A stretch of 64,000 bases of DNA from Protula sp. h YS-2021 (Eukaryota > Annelida > Polychaeta > Sabellida > Serpulidae), in assembly GCA_949752745.1 (NCBI GenBank), contig OX457031.1, forward strand, positions 24,876,081 through 24,940,080. The letters are read 5' to 3'. Every line of letters begins with the position of its first letter. Within the stretch, counting starts at the first letter, position 1. Shown piece by piece: positions 40,101 through 52,500 of this stretch. The notes beneath the pieces are model-generated. The model ran no database searches. It worked only from the letters and a program-made list of their open reading frames with translations, and was not told the DNA's origin. The position numbers and the translations under genes are program-made.

Positions 40101-40150
40101 CAAAAATTGGCCAAATGGGGGGGGGGCATTTTTTAATTTTTTCCCCTTAT
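37128..40150. repeat. ~155 bp satellite in dimeric (~310 bp) arrangement
   Basis: About 19 monomers. TTGGCGATC recurs near 37311, 37465, 37622, 37777, 37932, 38085 and 38234 onwards. Two monomer types alternate: one has GATCAGATTTTCTTC and GGTTGCCAATTTTC, the other GATCGGATTCCTTT and GGTGTCAAATTTTC. Each monomer carries the hairpin TTTTGGCG-atc-CGCCAAAA. The array is preceded by another hairpin at 37131-37158 (AGACCAGCC ... GGCTGGTCT). Frames inside it come from the repeat. Confidence 0.9.
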
Positions 40151-40778
40151 GAAAGAATTGAAAGAATGACTCCTCATCAGCCACAACTACACCGATCAAG
40201 TGAGCGAATATTTTCTCCATTCAGTTACGGCTTTTTTCGTAACCGCTGTCTGCGAATTTGATCATGATTTTGTCTGTGATTCTTGGATATATATTCTGTA
40301 GGTCACGGCTGGTCACCATGCCCCTGGACATGCTTGTTTTTGGGAAAATAGAGAAATATTAGAATTAACAATGAGTGTACGGCACTTGTACTATAAGCAC
40401 GTCATGCCGTGTAACAAAGGGGTATAGCAATAGATAACTGATGTGTAGCAAGGTAATGTCCAGCACTCTAAATGTCTAAGGGCAGTGAAAAGGTCTTGTT
40501 TCGCGCACTGCTTGATATATAGTCTTTCGCTCATTTTTATGTAATTTGGACGAAAAATGTCAAAATTTAAAAAGTACCGAGTAAATGTAGATGCTTACCG
40601 AATGGAAAAAAAAGAATAAAGGAGGAAGAAACTGGCGAGGATTTTGAAATTCATCAGAAACAAGACCTTCTGTTGGTGTAGATGCAGAGGGCTGTTAATT
40701 CTTAAAAACCGACTGGGATGCCCATAGAGGTGTGTAGCCTTTTCATTTGCATTGTTGTTTATACTTTGTGCATGGACG

Positions 40779-40860
<82 letters not shown>

Positions 40861-42208
40861 GTGAATGTCTAATGGGTGGCATTCATCCTAATAGCGCGAA
40901 CACTTGAGTAATATCTTGTTTTCGTAAGATGCTGCAATTAGCGGTATTTTGCTGGTATTGTCTTCAGAATGAGAAGTCTTGGACTGAATAAAAATGTTGG
41001 CATTATTTGAAGCTCAAATACAGAATTCATTCCAATTGTAGATTGTTTTCTTATTTGTTGTAGGCAAATTAAGGTGCAAAAGGAATAAGCAAAATGTAAA
41101 CAATGTATCAAATGATTTTTGAGATGGCAAGCGGTCAGGGTTATTCTTAGCTAACTGTTGTCTATGTTTTCGTTTCCATTTGCCTCACCTAGTAATCCCT
41201 AGGACGGGTGATTGTTGAACACATGAGATTTTATGCGGTTTGCTGTGGTTAGTTAGAAGTAGGTCGGAAATATCTCCCATCTGTCCCTGCTGACAAAACC
41301 GAAATAAGGTTATTTGAAGGCTGCAGAAGAGCAAAAATGTCGTAAAATTCAGACATTAGGGGACTGATATAAATTGTGGTGTGGCGCAATGTAGCACCTA
41401 ACTTCATCCAAAACGCGAGGATGGAAGATATTGCCATAGAAGCTTTGTGATCAACTTTGTGTCAGGGTCAAAAAGATGATTCAAACCCGCTTCAAATGTC
41501 AAGTTCATAACTATTATTGGTATTTTTTTTAATATCTTATGAAGAATTTTTCGCCAAATTCTGTCGACTGAACACAGTAAAACCACTCCGATTTTAAGAC
41601 TTTAATTCTGTTTATAAAATGGTGAGAAGACTTCAGCCGTCGTGCTATGTGTAGTGTGAAAACGGTCACGGGACAAATCGGCACCTAAAGAAAGGCAAAT
41701 TGTCCCAACCCCTTGAAAACATTTTGAGGTAGCCTGCTGCAAGGTTCAAAAATACAAATTCTACTGCATTTTAATGTTTAAGATAATTTTAATATTTTTA
41801 TAAGCTAAATATAGAACAGCTGTTCTAAGGATTCTGTAGTGCGTGGGAAAGTTTCTGTAATCAACTTTTTGTTAAAACCACTCTTCTCGTTAATTGATTT
41901 AAACTGTATATTTGACTATTAACATAGTTTAAATGTATTGTCTGTTATCTTTATCTGTGACAATAACTGTTCGTTTACCTTTATAATTGTACATTTATTA
42001 ACCTGTTAACACAAAATCTAAAAAAAGAATGATAAAATAAAATGATGTGTCGAAACCCTGCATTGTTTATATTAAGGAATTACTACAGGCTAGAAATTGT
42101 CATCTTTTTTCGTGAAGTCGCTTCTAAGTGCTTCAGTTAGAATCTACCCCACAGACAACTACAGTCTCAAAATATGTATATCCTGTACGCGGACACCAAC
42201 ATAACCCT
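40151..42208. other. Intergenic, no gene seen
   Basis: Contains a long (TA)n run at 40780-40857. The rest is AT-rich. TTTATT at 41994-41999 could be the minus-strand poly(A) signal of the gene at 42209-43895. Confidence 0.5.
40780..40857. repeat. (TA)n microsatellite
   Basis: About 39 TA dinucleotides. Confidence 0.97.
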
Positions 42209-43225
42209 TTAATTTTCACCACGTTTGGTCAGTCGTGCCTTGAGGAACCTCGCAAGTTTCACTTTGACAGGAGTTTCCTGTCTGTGTTCGTTTTCATTTC
42301 TCCCTCCTGTTAAGGAATGGCTTAGCTGTTGGTCAGATTCTGGTTGTACATTGGACGAGATTTCCTGCAGGGCACGGTTCATGTTGTCCGGGCCGCGGTA
42401 TGGGAAGTTGCATAATTCCATTTCCAATTTTACGCTACTTTCAGTGAGTTTTGGTTTCGATAAATCCAAGGGGTACACTTGTTCTGGGGTTGTTTCCTGG
42501 TCAATACTCAAGTCATTACTTAAATCAAGTTCAGGCCCCTTCTTAAAATCATGTGAATGATGAAACAGAGCCGGAGCCTGATTCGTGTGTGAAAATGCTC
42601 CGTTTTCATAATCACTGCCTGGTATCAGCCTTGGAAACACTGGCTGCGCTATGGAGTGAAGATCCGCGTACTCGCTCGTATCTGGATGCAACAGGATGCG
42701 ATTTGACTCCGGTTTCGTTTTGCTGCATCTTTGAATCATCTCCCAAAAAGCTTTGTCCTGTTCTGAAGTTGAGTTAGAAGCGAAATCTGGCAACGGTCGG
42801 CTTCGTTTCCGCGACTTTTGTTGACTTGGTTCAAGCCGGGGCCGGTCGCGGTTGTCACCATGGTAATTCTTAACAGCGCGAAGTTCGAATGACGGATAAA
42901 CGTCACCGTGTGAATATCCAGGCTGATTTTCATTACTGTATGAAGTTTTAGGCTGGTTTCTGTCACCACATGAATTTTCGGGCTGGTTTTTGTCACCGTG
43001 TGAATTTCCAGCCTGGTTTCTGTCACCATGTGAGTTACTTTTGCTGGCCGTGTGATGCGTGATACTGTTACATGGCTGCAAGCTCTCGTTAATAGAGCAA
43101 GGGTTAGATTTTGTCGTGTGATGGTTTTGGTAATTTCGTGTGTTTGTTGCTGGAGCAGCGGCACAGGGAAGCTCAGAGGGACTAGGGTATGGATGGTTTC
43201 CCGTGGATTTGCCTTCAGGAAACTT
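42209..43225 (-). CDS. Exon 2 of the PLDLS gene
   Basis: The acceptor on the minus strand is gttcattgcag, followed by AAGTTTCCTGAAGG (KFPEGKSTGN). An apparent ATG at 43231 is actually part of the splice acceptor (ATTGCAG context), so it is not taken as the start. The C-terminus is basic (KLARFLKARLTKRGEN). Confidence 0.75.
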   Translation of the reverse strand, partial: KFPEGKSTGNHPYPSPSELPCAAAPATNTRNYQNHHTTKSNPCSINESLQPCNSITHHTASKSNSHGDRNQAGNSHGDKNQPENSCGDRNQPKTSYSNENQPGYSHGDVYPSFELRAVKNYHGDNRDRPRLEPSQQKSRKRSRPLPDFASNSTSEQDKAFWEMIQRCSKTKPESNRILLHPDTSEYADLHSIAQPVFPRLIPGSDYENGAFSHTNQAPALFHHSHDFKKGPELDLSNDLSIDQETTPEQVYPLDLSKPKLTESSVKLEMELCNFPYRGPDNMNRALQEISSNVQPESDQQLSHSLTGGRNENEHRQETPVKVKLARFLKARLTKRGEN

Positions 43226-43895
43226 CTGCAATGAACAAATCAGACATATTAATATTTCTCTTTACTGGCAGATACCCCATAGCAAGGGTGCTGTAACTTT
43301 CATGTGTTTGTTTTAAGTGCTTGCAAGAAACGGGCTAGAAACGAAGTTGACATCGACACATGGAGGGGTGGGGGGGGGGGGAGGGGTTAGATAAACGGTT
43401 GATAAGTGCCTCCTGCCCTGTGATAAATTCTAAGGAACGCATGGGATTACATATTTTTAAGGAATTACAATAAATTCTGTTGTGTCAGTCTATTGATGTG
43501 AAATCAGAACAGCTAAATTGCAGTAAAGCCCCCCCACCCCTCCCCGCCCCTGCCCCTACCAGCAGCGTGGGGACATCTTTTCCGGCCTGGTCCCCTTCTC
43601 ACGGAATACCACCCCCCTCCCACACCTCATGAACCAAATGCTACGTCCGATTCAGATGGGGTGCGGGGATTACAAAAAGTTCTCATCCACTTTTCAGAAC
43701 GAACATTATGACACTTTACAAGAAAGTAAACTGCAAGTCTTGGATATAGGGAAAAAACAAACCTGTTCTTACCTTTGGACAAACGAAATGATAGTAAGAT
43801 GTTTTGCACTGGTGAGGCCTGTTGCAGGAACTTATCCTCTTCTTGCAAAGTTTTGTATCTGCCACAACCTTGCCTTTTTTCTTACACGTCGCCAT
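42209..43895 (-). CDS. Unrecognised two-exon gene with CtBP-type PLDLS motif
   Basis: Exon 1 is 43773-43895 (41 codons) and exon 2 is 42209-43225 (338 codons plus stop), joined in phase 0 by a GT-AG intron of 547 bp; the protein is 379 residues. The N-terminus is Lys/Cys-rich (MATCKKKGKVV, LCKKRISSCNRPHQCKTSYY). Residues about 80-150 hold degenerate 12-residue repeats (NSHGDKNQPE, NSCGDRNQPK, YSHGD). There is a basic patch (QQKSRKRSRPLPD), a possible nuclear localisation signal. VYPLDLSKPK matches the PxDLS peptide bound by the CtBP corepressor. A nuclear cofactor role is inference; I recognise no family. The start has a good context (GAAAATGG). Confidence 0.75.
43773..43895 (-). CDS. Exon 1 of the PLDLS gene
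   Basis: ATG at 43895-43893, 41 codons, donor CCAAAG|gtaaga on the minus strand. Five cysteines (residues 4, 17, 24, 30 and 39) suggest a small metal-binding or disulfide module, but no known pattern is assigned. Confidence 0.68.
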
Positions 43896-44011
43896 TTTCA
43901 GTCTTAATCTTTCAAAAGATCGATGTCTTCAAAATCTTGTGTTTAATAAATTGTCCTTTTCGCTAATCATAAACCGAAATTTCCATGCGTTTTGTTTTGA
44001 TATCGTTCTTC

Positions 44012-44019
44012 TGACGTCA
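44012..44019. promoter_or_regulatory. CRE palindrome upstream of the PLDLS gene
   Basis: TGACGTCA is the full consensus CREB/ATF site, 117 bp upstream of the start codon on the minus strand. No TATA box was identified for this gene. Confidence 0.55.
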
Positions 44020-44613
44020 GTTTTGCAGATGCCCCGCGAGAATCGTCATTTTACCAGTATTTTACAACAGCAAGTGGAAGCGAGAGAGAAAAACGCGCGC
44101 CTCAAACACAGCCACAGCTATTTTTAGACTACAGACAGCGGCGTCAGTGCACATGTATGAGGATCGCAGCCGTTATCTAGCAGTACTTTTGTTTATGTCT
44201 TGAGATCCAGGCTTTAGATACGGCACGAGGTTAAAGGTTAGAAGCATCCCTGGCCCTGATGTAATGCACACAGTGAACTTGCAGTTTCCCAGGTATAATC
44301 GCAATGCAAGGAACTCATTATCGTCTTGTATGTAGGGAGTAGGTTATCTTTCTATTCACGTCTCGGCAGGGCTGACAGATAAGGTAATGCCTTCAGCGGA
44401 AACACTTTTAATATCTTTCGTAGAGAACTCACAAAATTGTATTTTGTCGTTACTTTGCACTGAATATGAAAAATGATTAATAAAACCACTTAAATTAAGA
44501 GTACTTGCGGCATTCTGTCAAGAGCACCAGGACCCTCTGTCCCCACCCCTTCCCACCAAGAAAAAATAGAAAAAAGACCAATGAAGAAAGAAAACATAAA
44601 ATAACCATTGAAT

Positions 44614-44706
44614 AATAATAATAATATATAATAATATATAATAATATATAATAATATATAATAATATATAATAATATTTAATAATATATAATAATATATA
44701 ATAATA
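44614..44706. repeat. (ATAATATATA)n microsatellite
   Basis: About nine 10 bp units of ATAATATATA with one variant (ATAATATTTA). Confidence 0.95.
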
Positions 44707-47700
44707 CCACTGCCGTCATCAGTGACTTGTACAGTGACACAGATACAGAAACTGAAAAATGTTTACAGATAAATTGAATCTCGAAGCATGTATAAATTAA
44801 AAAGGTTAATTTAAACACCATTGGTATGCTTGCAGCGTTGAGACAGTAGGCACGCAGTTAGCCAGTAAAGAAAGGGTCATTTGAGAAGCTATGGGCCAGT
44901 GAGCTGTTACGATGTGCTCATATTTCAGGGATTAGAATGTAACTTGTAAATGATGCTTGGGTGTCCAACCAGTTCTATCTTCCTAATTAACATGTGACAC
45001 TGTCACGTGACTTGGATTAAAGTCTAGTTTCGGTTGATTATCGAAGCCGAAAAACATCTTTTCCCCGACGCTGGCAAATCGACCGAAATATACCCCAACC
45101 CTATTCCATTTGTGCCGTCTGTTTGTGCGTTTTCCAAAAATGGAAAGAGTAGAAAAATTTGTGCACTGCTCAAATTGCAATAATTTACACCCTCATTTTT
45201 GCATATTTTCTAGTATGCTTCCCATTGCTTCCCATTCTCGGCGGGGCGGGAGGGGAGCAATACCATAATCACATTATTTGGTTGTGCACCCGTTTTTCTA
45301 ACGCCAATACGACGTATCTCTGACATTAGTACGACGTCTTTTTCCCATTGTCCATTAAATTTTGTGAAAAAGATTTTCGTTGATTTAGTCGCGATGGCCA
45401 AAACTGTAATTTTTAGAAGCGTTGTGTGTTGTGTTTTTCAGCAAATTTCCATTGAAAATACCAAACAGTGTGATCAAACATTTCAAGTGCGAAAAAAAAC
45501 AACAAATTTAAAACAAGAAATTTTAAAATATTCGAAAAGACTATTCATGGAGGGGGTGGGGGAGGGGGCGGGGGTTCCTCCCTAAATTGTCATTTTTGGA
45601 GGTGGGTAAAACTCCCCGAGGGGGTGGGGGTGGGATTGGCGCTTGTTCCTTTCTCACTACCCCTGCGTGTAGACTGCTTAATTTAAAAATGTACCCTACT
45701 TTTGGGGACAGTTCTACTTAAAACAGCTGTCTCGGATAGTGAAAATCAGAAGACGTAGACGAAAACATCTTTCTCGAAACCGATGAATACGTAGGTCGAT
45801 GATAGTGAAACTGCCAGATTTTTAAGTGATCTCTTCCTTTTTTTGTCGCGCATACAGTCATCATGCTAACTTTATTGTTCCATAACGACCATTCAGATAA
45901 TCATCATATTGACATGGTATTCTTATTGTTCTGATCAAACGTTACTTTGATTTAAAGATAAAATATTTAGTACTTCTTGTTTAGTTGAGCAAATGCAGAA
46001 GGAAGAGTGCCCCAAGAGGAACTAGAAACTCATTCCGCTAGCGAAATATTAAACACTTGACAAAAAATTAAAACGCAAAAATACTTCCTTCAATGGGTTA
46101 TTTCTTGAATAATATATTGCAAACAACACAGCTTGAATACGTCTTATAAGCCGAGTAGTGTTTGGTTGTTGTTGACTTAAAGTTTTATTGACTGATCAGG
46201 CATACGCCTTGTTATCTATTTACGCAGTGAGAGCTCGCACAAAGCTCACTTAGCAAATGTCTATCCTGTGCTGTCGTTAAATGTTACGCATTTATTTGCA
46301 AAAAATACACTCTTTTAACATGGCGTTTTAACAAAGAAAACGAAATCAAAGACGAAAATAAAAAGTGACATGCACATGTTCAGATCAAGCTCTTCGTAAG
46401 TCCCAAGTTTCATGGTCGTAGGGACCATAGTGTCAGAGAAGAAGAAGACACAAAAAATCGGAAAAACTGTCAAGAAGAAAAAAAGGACGAATTTTGCTAG
46501 CACAAATTCATATAACCCTTGCAAGCCAAAGGCTTGTCAAGTGTTAATTATGGAGCATAGCCCGACTGCTGTTATGCTACCAGACGCGAAAGCCATTCCT
46601 TCCACACACCAGCGATAGCGCTGTATTTGAGGTGACAGCCCAAACAATGTTCAAAATCAGACCACTTCTTTTAAAATAATAACTTGGGTGAAAAATAATG
46701 ATACGAAAACTAATGCAAGATAGACGTCCTTTTCACCAGACTGAAATATGGATTTGTGTACTTAAACTTATAACAATAAATGAGCCATGACAGTACACTC
46801 AATAAAGTTAACTTTTCATGAAATGTTTGTTACATAGTACAAGATCAGTTGACAGTCTAGTCTATAAGAAACTACAATTTATCATCTCAAAAAAGAATAA
46901 GACATCCTTTATTGTAAACATAAAATTGTAGAGAAACACAAGACAAATAATCTATTAAATTAATTCTGCACGTTATGCCCCGTGATCAACGCTAAGATAT
47001 GTTTTGGTCATATTTACAATAGCGAAAATCCGCCTCACGCAATACATGCTTAAATAATTTCTTTCAACACTAATCTTCTGTTACAGGAATGTCTCAAAAG
47101 TGACAAATGTAAAGTGCATTATTTCTTAGTTGGCCGGACCTCAAATTTCTGCAACATTTTGAATATCGCTCGCGTGGTGCTATCACAACATTTATTCCCT
47201 GGAATGCAGTACTGACCAGTAAGTTTTTAAGGGGCGGGTTGTGTGGGTCAGGGAAAATATACAAAGTGATCAAACCAGCTATTGTGAGTCATTTTCTGCA
47301 TCGGATTCCATGTTTATGATCACTTTTGGTACCGCATCCACAAGCCCATCCGATTTCCAGTATTTTAGCCTGTTCCTCGTGGCCGACACAATTAGACCAC
47401 TAAGGCTGTGTTATGCGCTCAAACCCTTCCGTGATTCATCTTATAACGTGCAGCTGTCATTTCCTGAAGCCATGGAAGTTATCGGTATTTTAATCAACAT
47501 CGGTATTTTAATATACAAAATATTTATCGCGACATTACTATTGACATAAGAGTCAGTGAACTGGGATTCTACTGTGTTGGTCAGCTAATATTTCATGAAA
47601 CCCCTCTGTAGAATGGGGCAATACTGTATGCCCACCAGTGACCAGCGTTGCAATATGTAATATGTGAATTCTTTATAAGGACACAACGAGGGAAATCGAG

Positions 47701-49382
47701 GCGTGAAAGTCTGCCTGATTTCTGTTCACAGGAATACAAAAGATTTTTTTATTACATTCGGGTATAGCGACAGAGTGAAAATTTATATTAAAAACATTTT
47801 CCGCGATTGTATTCTTATTTTTGAAGTACGTATGACTTTTAGTTCTTAACAAGTTGCCGTTTGAGTTGTATATTTTGCAAACCAAAAGAGATTCTAAGTT
47901 ACCTAAGCAGCAAAAATTTAAATGGCAAAAACAACGGGCCAACTTAACGAAAATCCACTTTATTTCGCGATTTAAAAGTTGCATCGATCGATTCTGCCCA
48001 CTCCCCAATTACCTTTGCTCATTTTTAATATTAATATTTCATAAATCATAATATGGTAGAATCTATGCTGGTTTTGTCCCTGAGCGGGCCGTGCATTTCG
48101 CAAGAAAATCGACGGATATTATTTAAATGTGATTTAAAATATGTTATTTTAAAATAGCATAAGCTCAATAAAGTTCATATATTAAAGCAAGGCGCTATTT
48201 TATGCAAAGCAAATTTTAAGAACAAAATTAGACATTTAATTTCATCGATGGTGCCCTAAGTTACATAATAGTCCCATTGTATCAATCCGAGATTTATGAC
48301 TGTAATAATATTCGTGACAAGTATTTGAGGGACTAAATGTATCGACAAGAGCTTTACATGTTTGTAACTTACTTAAATAATGTTTGGATATGGCAAACAG
48401 AAAAATGTCTCACAATCTATTTTTATTTTGCACTTAAACAATAGATGACTGAAGTATCAGACAGTTATTAGCAAACAAAGTGTTGTTTTTTTTAGCAAAG
48501 GGGTACTGAGAATAAAAAGTACAAATTTATATTGACATTGAATATATGGTAAATATATAACTGATGATATAGGCAACTTTGTCTTTTATTACACTTTCTT
48601 CACTGATAAATCTATCTATGACGGTGGCACAAGTTAAAACCCCTTCATCTTAAAATGTTTTAATTTTTTAAATGATGCAAAACAAATATGAGAAATACTG
48701 ATCTGAAGACAGTTTTAATAAAGTTAGTTTTAACATAAAAAAGACATAGAGCAAAATCAGGCTATAAAAGCAAATCGAATTAGAGGAAAAGTAACAAGGA
48801 ATTAGGTGCATTAAATATGTAGTCAATGCTTTAGCAATAGATATGAATAGTTCTAAATACACATGGTCGAAACTTTATAAACTGAAGTGGAATTTTCATT
48901 GAACAGCTAGCTCTCATTTATATATGGGGCGTAGTCTTTTACTTCAACTGGTCAATCCCACATATACGATTAATGAATCAAATTATTATCATTGAGCTTC
49001 TTGGGATTAGTTAACCAGAAGCATTTAGCAAGTAATATATATATTTTTAGATAATTTATGTACCGATGCAGTTTCTCCAGATCACTTGAATGTACAATGT
49101 TTCACCCACACACTACATAAGGACAGTAATTTAATTAGATCTCTTCTCAAATATCTACTTAAACCCACCAGCATACATTTACCATAGGATAGCTTGTACG
49201 GAACAACTTAATCTTGATAAAAATCTATCTTAATGTCTAATAAATGGAGTAGTAAACTCGCATTAACATTATCAGCTTTCTATTGTTTAAGTTTTCAAAA
49301 CTTGTTCATACCACACTTCGGTAACATCTTGAGCACATGTGTTTACAGAAGGGGTTTATTTTCGAAAATTGAATGAAAAGTT

Positions 49383-49390
49383 TATAAAAG
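49383..49390 (+). promoter_or_regulatory. TATA box of the Ly6-EGF gene
   Basis: TATAAAAG lies 41 nt before the start codon. Transcription would begin near 49412-49416, leaving a very short 5' UTR. Confidence 0.65.
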
Positions 49391-49430
49391 CTTAAAATAA
49401 CAACAGTGAGTGTTTTTCGTAATTGTCAAA

Positions 49431-49500
49431 ATGAAGCCTGCAGTGATAGTATGTTTGCTTATTCTGCTTGGAATATCACATGCTGGAAAGCTTCCTCAGG
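49431..49500 (+). CDS. Ly6-EGF gene exon 1: signal peptide
   Basis: [19 protein letters not shown] is a textbook signal peptide, with cleavage likely after SHA. The exon ends in phase 1 before gtaaat. The ATG context is TCAAAATGA, and a TATA box lies 41 nt upstream. Confidence 0.82.
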
Positions 49501-52500
49501 GTAAATATTTTACCATTACATTTTGAGCTAATTTCTTAAATGAAAGCCCGGAAAACCTGTAAAGCAAATATTTATGTGCGCGGCAGTATATGTACATCCC
49601 TAAATTGAAATCGCTGCTGTAGAATTTTTATGCAACTGGATTTGAGAATCTAGAACTCGCGTTCACAGTTCAACACAGGGGTTCTTTCAGTAACCGTTTA
49701 TTGCAATAACTCTGTAGGCCTTCAGACTTCACATTTCATACTTCACAATTCAAGGTGCATAGTGCATACTTCAGATGTGAGGTATGAAACCAGAAGTATA
49801 AAATGCAATTATGAAATATGATGTATGAAGTGTGAAATACAAATGACTGTATTCTTCTGAAATAGATGGCTAAATACACATGCCGTGCTAAATTATAAAT
49901 CTTAATATAATGCTTATTTAAATTAGAAAGAATTTCCTAACCTACACTTGGACCAAAATCTATTTTAGTTTTCTAAAGAAAATATTTCATTTTAATAAAC
50001 TCAAGTTCGAACAAGCAGAAACCACCCAAACAGAGAAAGGCTAGTAAAACACTCTCTTTTGATGGCTCAGTTGTTATTAAGGGGAGTGGGCGATAAACCG
50101 TTTTATGGAGTTCCGTTGCCATTGACTCAAACTATAAAAGTGTCTAAAATAAGACCAGCTCTAAATTTACACATTCTGTTGTTGTTCGAGGGTCCTAAAT
50201 CTGAGATTACATCACAGTAAGTTCAACCGCGGAAGAACTAAAAGAAGCAGAACCAACGGTTTGAATTAAACTTCTCAATTCATTGTCCAGCATTGAATGT
50301 TGCAGAGCGACATTTCGCCGGACGACATTCAGCCGATCGGCACTTAAACGAGAGACATTTAGTAGCTTCCAGGCAGATCCCTGAAACACTTTACAATTTC
50401 AGTGACCAATTGATCAATGGTCTGCAAATACAGGTTCGAAACCCAACAGTCAGTTGAGCTCAATTCAATGTAATGACAATAAAATAAGTCATTGACATGA
50501 ATACGCTTCATTTGATGGCTTAAATGATCAATCGATCGACGAACAATGCAATTAATTGCAAATGTTTTGGTCTTTTCGTCAGAAATCAAACGAGATATTC
50601 ACAATTTCAACATCTACTAAAATCGTAGATGCCAAATTCGAACCTTGGCTTCAACTGGTCGCTTTGCTAAATATCGAAATACCTCCAGCATTGTAACGAA
50701 ACGATATTTGAGAAGTATTTTTGATGGTATATATGTTACAGACTATGATTACAACCAGGAAACATACACATTTCCTAAAATGATCAGGCTATGTCTACAA
50801 TTCCTGACTCAATCAGGCAATGTATACATTTCCTAGAAAAGACCAGGAAATGTACACTTTTCCTGGTTTTGCGGCTAAAAATTGTAGCCTTTACCTGAAA
50901 CGTATTTTGTGTGTTAAAGTAACGGTCCATTGATATTTATTCAAAAATTTTATTTTATTTTCTCCGATAAAAACATAATTTCAATAACACCTTAATTTAT
51001 AAAGTACCTCTACTTAAGTTTGATGTTTCTGATATTTCATTAATCAAACTTTAGAGTAAAATACTACATGGAAATGGCTCTAAATCTTTAAGAACTTCAT
51101 TTTTTATCTAATTAAAACCTAAGTTCAATAACAGTACAGTTTTATTTCAAACTTTATAAAACAAACACACAACATGGAATTGCTCTATAAAGCAATTTAA
51201 ACTATTTACACTATGAACTAAATAAATCTACAAATAGGTTACACAAACTTCGAAATACACATAAAATCGCAACTATTTTTAGCTACTCTGAAGTCTACTC
51301 TGGTGATAACTAGTTCTTGTTTGGGCATGACAAACTGGAGTGACAACACATTGGCTTTAAAACACCTGCAATGCCTTGTGTGACACCTTTTACTACCATT
51401 ACAGTTGCATTTCAAAAATCCTAGACCACCACAATTCGATTCAAACTACACCGCTTGACGCAATGATATTTCGGATTCCAGATTAACATCTTTTTCAGAC
51501 AATAATTTACGACTGCATAAATCAAACTGATTTCTACTGTTACACAGTACTTGCACTTCCTACCTCTATCAAGTAACGGTACTAGGACCGTGACATTGTG
51601 ACCAGTTTCACTAGCCAACATGACAACCCGCTGTATAACTCTGACGTAAGAAAAATCAATAAGTTAATTTTATTTTGAAGGTCAGATTATCAAAAATATG
51701 CCGATTATTTAGTTCACTGAACAATTTTTATGTTTAAATCCTATTATAACTATCTCAGTTTACTTGATAACACGACATTTTCCAACCGACTTTTCAGCCC
51801 TCACTTGTTTGGCTTGGATCATACTTGTGAATATTTTCAACCACAGAACCCCTTTTCTAAATATAAAGAAGGACATAACACTAGACACCACCTGGCATTC
51901 AATCCTATCGCACTTCTTTTATTCGCTTCCATTTAACAAAAGATGGATACCACGCCTACAAGAGCTGGCTGTCTCATTCAAACAATTTTTGTAGGTACCA
52001 TGCTTAATTAATTGCATTTTAGAAAGGAAAATTTAAGCTCAGACTTCACTTTCCTTCCTTTTTTTGGGTTTTGTTTACTTCAGTGAAATATCAGTTGCAT
52101 ATGCGCCTTCTAACTTTAAAAAAGCGAAGTGCAGATCTAGTTTAACTTTAGGGTTTAAAGCGTGTAATGGTAGGGTATACGTATTCCGACGGACACATTT
52201 CTAGTTGTTCCTTGTTTCTACACCAGCTAAAACACAATACAGTGTCTCCCGCAAATTGCTGCAACCAGTTCAATGTCTTCAAGTCATGAAATGTAAAGAA
52301 TATAAAAGATTAGTTTGTTTCATTAAAATAAGAGTTTCTTTCGCAAGAAAGAAGGCTTTGGTTCAAATGGAAGATTTGGAAGTTTGCGAAACGTTTCTGG
52401 CTTAAATTTGTGGTGGGGGAAGTTCCTCATTCCTAAGAGAAGATTGGCCGAGATTTTAAAGATCTAAATGCTTGTAAAACTGCATGTTTCACAAACACAA

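Larger units (their letters stand above)
43896..49382. other. Intergenic region, no confident gene
   Basis: Contains an (ATAATAT)n microsatellite at about 44614-44706 and otherwise AT-rich unique-looking DNA. A minus-strand frame near 47284-47412 looks coding-like but lacks convincing splice sites. Confidence 0.5.

Noticed and set aside
37128..40150. CRISPR-like array
   Set aside because: Period ~155 bp with no unique spacers, in a eukaryotic context; it is a satellite.
43226..43231. ATG at 43231 as the start of the PLDLS gene
   Set aside because: It overlaps the splice acceptor (gttcattgcag). The upstream exon at 43773-43895 gives a better start in frame.
47284..47412. Minus-strand frame reading NRLKYWKSDGLVDAV ... 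NDSQ stop
   Set aside because: It looks coding-like and could be a last exon, but the candidate acceptor (aacacag) has no pyrimidine tract and no partner exon was found.
47241..47549. 102-residue plus-strand frame
   Set aside because: No family resemblance and no promoter or splice support; treated as chance.
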